From JAYTXL01 sp043742955 (lineage in GTDB: Bacteria > Verrucomicrobiota > Verrucomicrobiia > Limisphaerales > JAYTXL01): 17,534 nucleotides of DNA. The stretch spans positions 1 through 17,534 of the forward strand of contig JAYTXL010000018.1 of NCBI GenBank assembly GCA_043742955.1, read 5' to 3'. Of the stretch, positions 13,754 to 17,534 are shown piece after piece. The position numbers and the translations under genes were made by a program. Each line of letters starts with the position of its first letter. Positions within the stretch are counted from its first letter, which is position 1. Below the pieces are notes generated by a model. It ran no database searches. It was not told the origin of the DNA and saw nothing but the letters and a program-made list of their open reading frames with translations.

Positions 13754-14611
13754 TCAAACCACAACCACCGGATTTTCCAGGGTGCCGATGCCGGAGATGG
13801 TGATGCGGATGGTGTCGCCTGCCTGGAGGGTGAAGTCGTCACCGGGGACCACGCCCGTGCCTGTGAGCAGCACCGCGCCATGCGTGAAAGTCTGCGAGCG
13901 GAAGAGGAATTCCGCCAGACTTTCAAACGAACGTTTAATCTGGCCGACGGAGGTTTCACCTTCAAATACCGGCTTTCCCTGGCGTCGGATTTCAATCTGG
14001 ATTTGCCATCCCCGGGCGGTGGCCTCGGTGGCGGCGACCGTGATCCACGGTCCGAGCGCGCAGGCGCGGTCATAAATCTTGGCCTGCGGCAGGTAGAGCA
14101 GATTTTCGCCCTCGATATCGCGGGAGCTCATGTCGTTGCCAATCGTGTAGCCGACGATTTGGCCGCGGGAATTGATGACCAGCGCCAGCTCCGGCTCCGG
14201 CACGTTCCAGCGCGCATCCCGGCGGATCCCCACCGCGTTCCCGGTGGCCACGACTTTATCCGGCATCGCCTTGAAGAAAATCTCCGGTCGCTCCGCTTCA
14301 TAGACGCGGTCGTAGGCCGTGGCGCTGAAATCAGATTCTTCCATGCGCGCCTTTTTGCTGCGCAGATAGGTGACGCCCGCCGCCCAGACCTCCTGTTGTT
14401 CGACCGGCGCGAGCAGTTTCACCGCAGCCAGCGGGTAGCGCGGCGGATTCTGAGCCGCCAGCTCGTTCAGCCGGGAGACCAGGTCATCGCTTTCCAGCAG
14501 CGGGTGCAAGCGATCGACCCCCGCGCTGGTCAGATCGAGGATGGTCGTGGCATCCAGGGTCAGGCCGACCCGGATTTGGTTGTTCGCATTGTGGAACCGG
14601 CAAAGTTTCAT
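13754..14611 (-). CDS. Fumarylacetoacetate hydrolase-family enzyme
   Basis: A protein of 285 residues. The N-terminal part (1-70) is a small variable domain, and 75-285 is the FAH barrel. Visible family features are VWAAGVTYLRSK (75-86), the metal-site acids E139 and E141 in VPEPEL, D160 in IGNDMSSRDIEGEN, K178 in LPQAKIYD, and the C-terminal LLTGTGVVPGDDF with GDTIRITISGIG. Such enzymes act on 2-oxo or 3-oxo acids through a divalent metal. The general layout resembles 2-dehydro-3-deoxy-D-pentonate dehydratases as well as acylpyruvases, so the substrate is open. It is on the same strand as the ABC ATPase 274 bp upstream but is probably its own unit. The ATG at 14611 opens with MKLCRFHN, typical of the family; no ribosome site is visible. 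Confidence 0.9.
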   Translation of the reverse strand: MKLCRFHNANNQIRVGLTLDATTILDLTSAGVDRLHPLLESDDLVSRLNELAAQNPPRYPLAAVKLLAPVEQQEVWAAGVTYLRSKKARMEESDFSATAYDRVYEAERPEIFFKAMPDKVVATGNAVGIRRDARWNVPEPELALVINSRGQIVGYTIGNDMSSRDIEGENLLYLPQAKIYDRACALGPWITVAATEATARGWQIQIEIRRQGKPVFEGETSVGQIKRSFESLAEFLFRSQTFTHGAVLLTGTGVVPGDDFTLQAGDTIRITISGIGTLENPVVVV

Positions 14612-14743
14612 AAAAAATTTCGCAGCATCGTGAGGTCACGTTTACGGGCCCTATTCCAAACATGGTCGCGGCGGCTTGTAAACCTTCACTTTGAACAAAC
14701 TGGAATAAACTCGCTGCTCAATCCGGATTTTGAACATGTATTT

Positions 14744-14863
14744 GAACAGGAGGCAACCGAGCCAACCGAGCCAAGAACTTGGACCGAGGAGTTTGGAAAA
14801 GAAAGTTTCCCGCTGTCTGCGCTCGATCTGCTTTCCCTGCCGTTGGCTCTGTTCGCTCCGGTT
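14744..14863. repeat. Imperfect inverted repeat with 9-nt period, AACCGAGCC type
   Basis: AACCGAGCC occurs twice in tandem (14755-14772). The arm 14755-14774 pairs with 14843-14863 (TTGGCTCTGTTCGCTCCGGTT) with about 18 of 20 positions matched and one bulge. A smaller CCAAG-AA-CTTGG palindrome lies at 14771-14782. The element sits between the ABC ATPase gene and the FAH gene and has no coding signal. Confidence 0.65.
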
Positions 14864-14885
14864 AAATCCGCTGGGGAGTGCGGAC

Positions 14886-15692
14886 TCAAATGACCACGTT
14901 TTTCGAGGCGGTCACGTGGAGCGTGAAGCGACCGGCCCGCGTTTCGAGGCGGACTGCTGCCTTGAACGCCTGGGAGAGCAGGCGGGAATTAAACACCGTC
15001 CGCTTGGTTCCCGCCGCGAGGGCGCGGCCGTCGCGCAGGAGGAGCACGTGCGAAAACACGGGCATGATTTCTTCGACGTGATGCGTTACCAGGACGAGGG
15101 TGGGCGCGCGGCGCTGCCGGCCCAGACGCTGGAGAAAATGGAGAAAGCTTTCCCGCGCGACGGGATCAAGACCGGCGCAGGGCTCGTCGAGAATCAACAG
15201 CCGGGGGCGGGCCATGAGCGCGCGCCCGATCAGCACGCGCTGACGTTCCCCCTGGGACAGATAGCTCCAGGGCCGGTGGGTCAGGTGGGCGCATTCGATT
15301 TGCTGCAAAATGTGCGCGGCACGGGCGCGGTCGGCGGCCGTGATTTTACCCCAGAGATCGATCATGGCGTATTTGCCGCTGACGACGGTTTCCAAGGCGG
15401 GCTCCGGCTCGGCCATCATTTGTCGGATGGAAGAGCTCACCAGGCCAATATGCTGGCGCAGCTCCCGCCAATCAGCCTCCCCGTAGCGCCGGCCCAACAC
15501 GTTGATTTCGCCGGAGGTGGGCATCAGGTAACCGGTGAGCGCGCTGAGCAGGGAGGTTTTTCCGGAGCCGTTACCGCCGAGCATCGCCCAGTGCTGCCCG
15601 GGCTCGACTCGCCAGGAGATGTCCTCCAAGATGACCGTGTCGCCGCGTCGAATGCAGAGTTGGGAAATGTCGAGAATCACATTTTGCTTCAT
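14886..15692 (-). CDS. ABC transporter ATP-binding protein, no permease nearby
   Basis: A protein of 268 residues holding one nucleotide-binding domain. Walker A GGNGSGKT is at 39-46, the signature LSQGE at 145-149, Walker B LLILDEP at 165-171 with D-loop AGLD, and the switch histidine in VTHH (203-205). The usual Q-loop position is unusual (GLVSSSIRQ, 83-91). The short C-terminal tail (about 225-268) is not a known regulatory domain. It resembles stand-alone ModF/YlmA-type ATPases, whose transport partner is often elsewhere or absent. It lies 55 bp downstream of the thiolase gene on the same strand and may be co-transcribed, but a functional link is not evident. No ribosome site is seen at the ATG at 15692. 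Confidence 0.9.
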   Translation of the reverse strand: MKQNVILDISQLCIRRGDTVILEDISWRVEPGQHWAMLGGNGSGKTSLLSALTGYLMPTSGEINVLGRRYGEADWRELRQHIGLVSSSIRQMMAEPEPALETVVSGKYAMIDLWGKITAADRARAAHILQQIECAHLTHRPWSYLSQGERQRVLIGRALMARPRLLILDEPCAGLDPVARESFLHFLQRLGRQRRAPTLVLVTHHVEEIMPVFSHVLLLRDGRALAAGTKRTVFNSRLLSQAFKAAVRLETRAGRFTLHVTASKNVVI

Positions 15693-15747
15693 GCGGGGAT
15701 TATGATCGATGTCCGGTCGCCGGTGGCCAGGTAAATGAGTGTAAAAA

Positions 15748-16899
15748 CTAATCCATCCGCGTCAGCGCCACGGCGGTGCCCAGGCCACCGCCGACACAGA
15801 GCGTGGCCAGCGCCCGCTGCGATTCTCCGCGCGCAAGGCGGTGCGCCAGATGCACGAGGAGTCGCGCGCCGCTCGCACCGATGGGATGGCCCAACGCGAT
15901 CGCTCCGCCGTGGGGATTGATCCGGTTTTCATCCAGCTTCAATTCCCGGATGCAGGCGATGGCCTGGGCGGCGAAGGCTTCGTTGATTTCAATCGTGTCG
16001 AATTGGTCGGGGAGCAACCCGCTTTGCTCACACAATCGGCGCGTGGCGTGAACGGGCCCCAAGCCCATCCACTTTGGATCGCAGCCCACCGAGACGCTGG
16101 CGTGGATTTTCGCTAGCACGGGCCAACCTCTTTCGGCGGCGAGCTTACGGTCGCAGACTACGAGCAGGGCGGCTCCGTCGTTGATTCCGGACGCGTTGCC
16201 GGCGGTGATGGTTCCGTCCTTCTGGAAGGCGGGCTTGAGTGTTGACAGCGTTTCCACAGTGGTGTCCGGACGCGGATGTTCGTCCCGGTCGAGTTTTTCC
16301 ACCGTGACCAATTCTGGGGCAAAGGCCCCGGCGGCGTGCGCGGTGGCGTAGCGCTGCTGGCTGCGCGCCGCGAAGGCGTCCTGTTCCGCGCGGCTGATTT
16401 GATAATGGGCCGCCAGCCTTTCGGTGGACAGCGCCATGTGTTCGTGATCAAAGGCGTCCACCAGGCCATCACACAGAAGCGCGTCCTGGACGGTGGCATC
16501 GCCGAGCTTGAAACCGGTGCGGGCGCGCGGGAGCAAATAGGGCGCGTTGGACATGGATTCCGTGCCGCCGCAGAGCACGACCCGGGCCTCGCCGGCGCGG
16601 ATGGCTTGGGCGGCGAGGATAACGGCCTGCAGGCCGGAGGCGCACATCATATTGACCGTGAAGGCCGGCACGGTGAGCGGGAGGCCCAACCGCACGCCGA
16701 CCTGCCGCGCGAGGTTCATCCCCTGGCCCGCGCTGAGGACATTCCCGAGGATCACGAGATCGATGTTTTCCGCGCCGACCCCGCGCAACGTGGCCGCGCC
16801 GGCGTGCGTCGCGAGCTCCACGGCGGTCAGCTTTTGCAAAGCGCCGAGGAATTTTCCCTGCGGCGTGCGCTGCGCCGCGACGATGCAAACTTCGATCAT
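15748..16899 (-). CDS. Acetyl-CoA acetyltransferase (thiolase)
   Basis: A protein of 383 residues, normal for a type II thiolase. The acylated nucleophile is C86 in NMMCASGLQA, NEAFAAQ is at 306-312, the catalytic histidine is H338 in GGAIALGHPIGASG, and the second cysteine is C368 in CVGGGLG. It should interconvert two acetyl-CoA and acetoacetyl-CoA in the cytoplasm. The ATG at 16899 has AAGGA seven bases upstream, inside the end of the CoA-transferase gene, and only one base separates that gene's TAA from this ATG, so the two are translationally coupled. A TTG at 16923 is rejected as a start. The pairing suggests use of acetoacetate or related 3-oxo acids: the transferase makes the CoA ester and the thiolase cleaves it. 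Direction could be reversed for polymer or ketone synthesis. Confidence 0.95.
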   Translation of the reverse strand: MIEVCIVAAQRTPQGKFLGALQKLTAVELATHAGAATLRGVGAENIDLVILGNVLSAGQGMNLARQVGVRLGLPLTVPAFTVNMMCASGLQAVILAAQAIRAGEARVVLCGGTESMSNAPYLLPRARTGFKLGDATVQDALLCDGLVDAFDHEHMALSTERLAAHYQISRAEQDAFAARSQQRYATAHAAGAFAPELVTVEKLDRDEHPRPDTTVETLSTLKPAFQKDGTITAGNASGINDGAALLVVCDRKLAAERGWPVLAKIHASVSVGCDPKWMGLGPVHATRRLCEQSGLLPDQFDTIEINEAFAAQAIACIRELKLDENRINPHGGAIALGHPIGASGARLLVHLAHRLARGESQRALATLCVGGGLGTAVALTRMD

Positions 16900-16900
16900 A

Positions 16901-17534
16901 TTAAATTCCTTTCGAGGGTTCAAAGGTGTGCGGCGGCATGAGGTGGACCTGACGCATGAGCGGGCGGAAAGACATCAAATCGAGCACCTTTGTTTGAAGA
17001 TCAATCCCCGGGGCGACCTCAATCAACTCGAGGCCCTCGGCCGTCAGGCGGAAGACCGCGCGCTCGGTCACATACAGAACCTCCTGGCGGGTGCCGCAGG
17101 CCAGCGCGCCGCTGAAGGAGACCTGCTCCACGTGTTCCACGAACTTGCTGATGGCACCCTCGCGAAGGATGCGGAGCTGTCCCTGCTCCACGATGACCTC
17201 CAGTCCACCCGAAGTGAAGGTGCCGCAGAATACCAAGCGCCGGGCATTCTGGCTGATATTGACAAACCCACCCACGCCGGCGAGTCGCGTGCCAAATTGC
17301 GAAACATTCACATTGCCCTGCCGGTCAATTTGTGCTGCCCCCAGCGCCGCGAAGTCCAGCCCGCCGCCGTCGTAAAAATCGAATTGCGATGGTTGATCCA
17401 CGATGGCCTGCGGATAATGCGCGGCGCCGAAACTCAGCCCGCCCGCCGGCATGCCGCCAATGGGCCCGCTTTCCACCGTCAGCGTCACGCGTCCTAACAA
17501 ACCGCGTTCGGCCGCAATGCGCGCCACGCCCTCC
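16901..17534 (-). CDS. Acyl-CoA:acetate/3-ketoacid CoA-transferase, C-terminal part (runs off right edge)
   Basis: The last 210 or so residues of a larger protein; the frame continues past the right edge. The sequence matches the C-terminal half of fused alpha/beta CoA-transferases (YdiF/Pct type, about 520 residues). VTLTVESGPIGGMPAGG holds the expected catalytic glutamate (in VESG). DFYDGGGLDFAALGAAQID and GNVNVSQFGTRLAGVGGFVNIS follow, then GTFTSGGL and EHVEQVSFSGALA. Such enzymes move CoA between acetyl-CoA and short-chain or 3-oxo acids through a glutamyl-CoA thioester. The gene is directly followed by the coupled thiolase gene, which fits acetoacetate use. The exact acid is not determined. 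Confidence 0.92.
   Translation of the reverse strand, partial: EGVARIAAERGLLGRVTLTVESGPIGGMPAGGLSFGAAHYPQAIVDQPSQFDFYDGGGLDFAALGAAQIDRQGNVNVSQFGTRLAGVGGFVNISQNARRLVFCGTFTSGGLEVIVEQGQLRILREGAISKFVEHVEQVSFSGALACGTRQEVLYVTERAVFRLTAEGLELIEVAPGIDLQTKVLDLMSFRPLMRQVHLMPPHTFEPSKGI
16907..16911 (-). promoter_or_regulatory. Ribosome binding site of the thiolase gene
   Basis: AAGGA on the minus strand, 7 nt before the ATG at 16899 and inside the last codons of the CoA-transferase gene. It is the best ribosome site in the window and fixes the start. Confidence 0.7.

Noticed and set aside
13716..13762. Two hairpins after the FAH gene as a terminator
   Set aside because: No T-tract follows on the minus strand, and one hairpin overlaps the stop codon.
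1..17534. tRNA, rRNA, CRISPR arrays, intact IS elements, classical riboswitches
   Set aside because: Looked for by eye on both strands; no cloverleaf, repeat-spacer array, transposase or recognisable aptamer was found. A covariance-model scan was not possible here.

Overview
The window reads as chromosomal DNA of a GC-rich bacterium, most likely a verrucomicrobiote of the Pedosphaera/Limisphaera type. This is inferred from an ECF-like sigma factor of the 'TTRWS' type followed by a Ser/Thr kinase with an N-terminal zinc ribbon, from weak or absent Shine-Dalgarno sites, and from intergenic spaces filled with short-period palindromic repeats. No rRNA, tRNA, CRISPR array, phage gene or intact insertion sequence was seen.

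Layout. Positions 1-1118 (minus) hold a sigma factor and the start of a protein kinase that runs off the left edge. A repeat-bearing spacer with a strong hairpin/terminator follows. Positions 1493-7721 (minus) hold the glutamate synthase genes in the order gltB then gltD. Positions 7880-9361 (minus) encode a cytoplasmic GH13 alpha-amylase-like enzyme, and 9481-9873 (minus) a tandem ACT-domain protein. The direction switches at 9874-10018. The plus strand then carries a two-helix membrane protein, a SirB1/transglutaminase-like protein, a truncated RelE/ParE-like toxin remnant in a gene-poor stretch, and a PIN-like protein with two C-terminal membrane helices. From 12930 onward everything is on the minus strand. 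In transcription order this is a CoA-transferase (cut by the right edge) coupled to a thiolase, an ABC ATPase, a fumarylacetoacetate hydrolase-family enzyme and a secreted Spy/CpxP-like protein that ends at a clear rho-independent terminator.

How the parts work together. GltB and GltD form the two subunits of glutamate synthase and supply glutamate from glutamine and 2-oxoglutarate. The tandem ACT protein is a probable amino-acid sensor, but no target is evident. The CoA-transferase/thiolase pair fits activation and cleavage of acetoacetate or a related short-chain acid. The sigma factor and kinase probably form a signalling pair.

Nothing here is a clear-cut new multi-gene system. The points most worth a second look are the PIN-membrane fusion, the structured spacer at 12860-12960, the 20-bp hairpin at 1388-1432, the truncated toxin gene, and three different 9-nt-period repeat loci that share one architecture.
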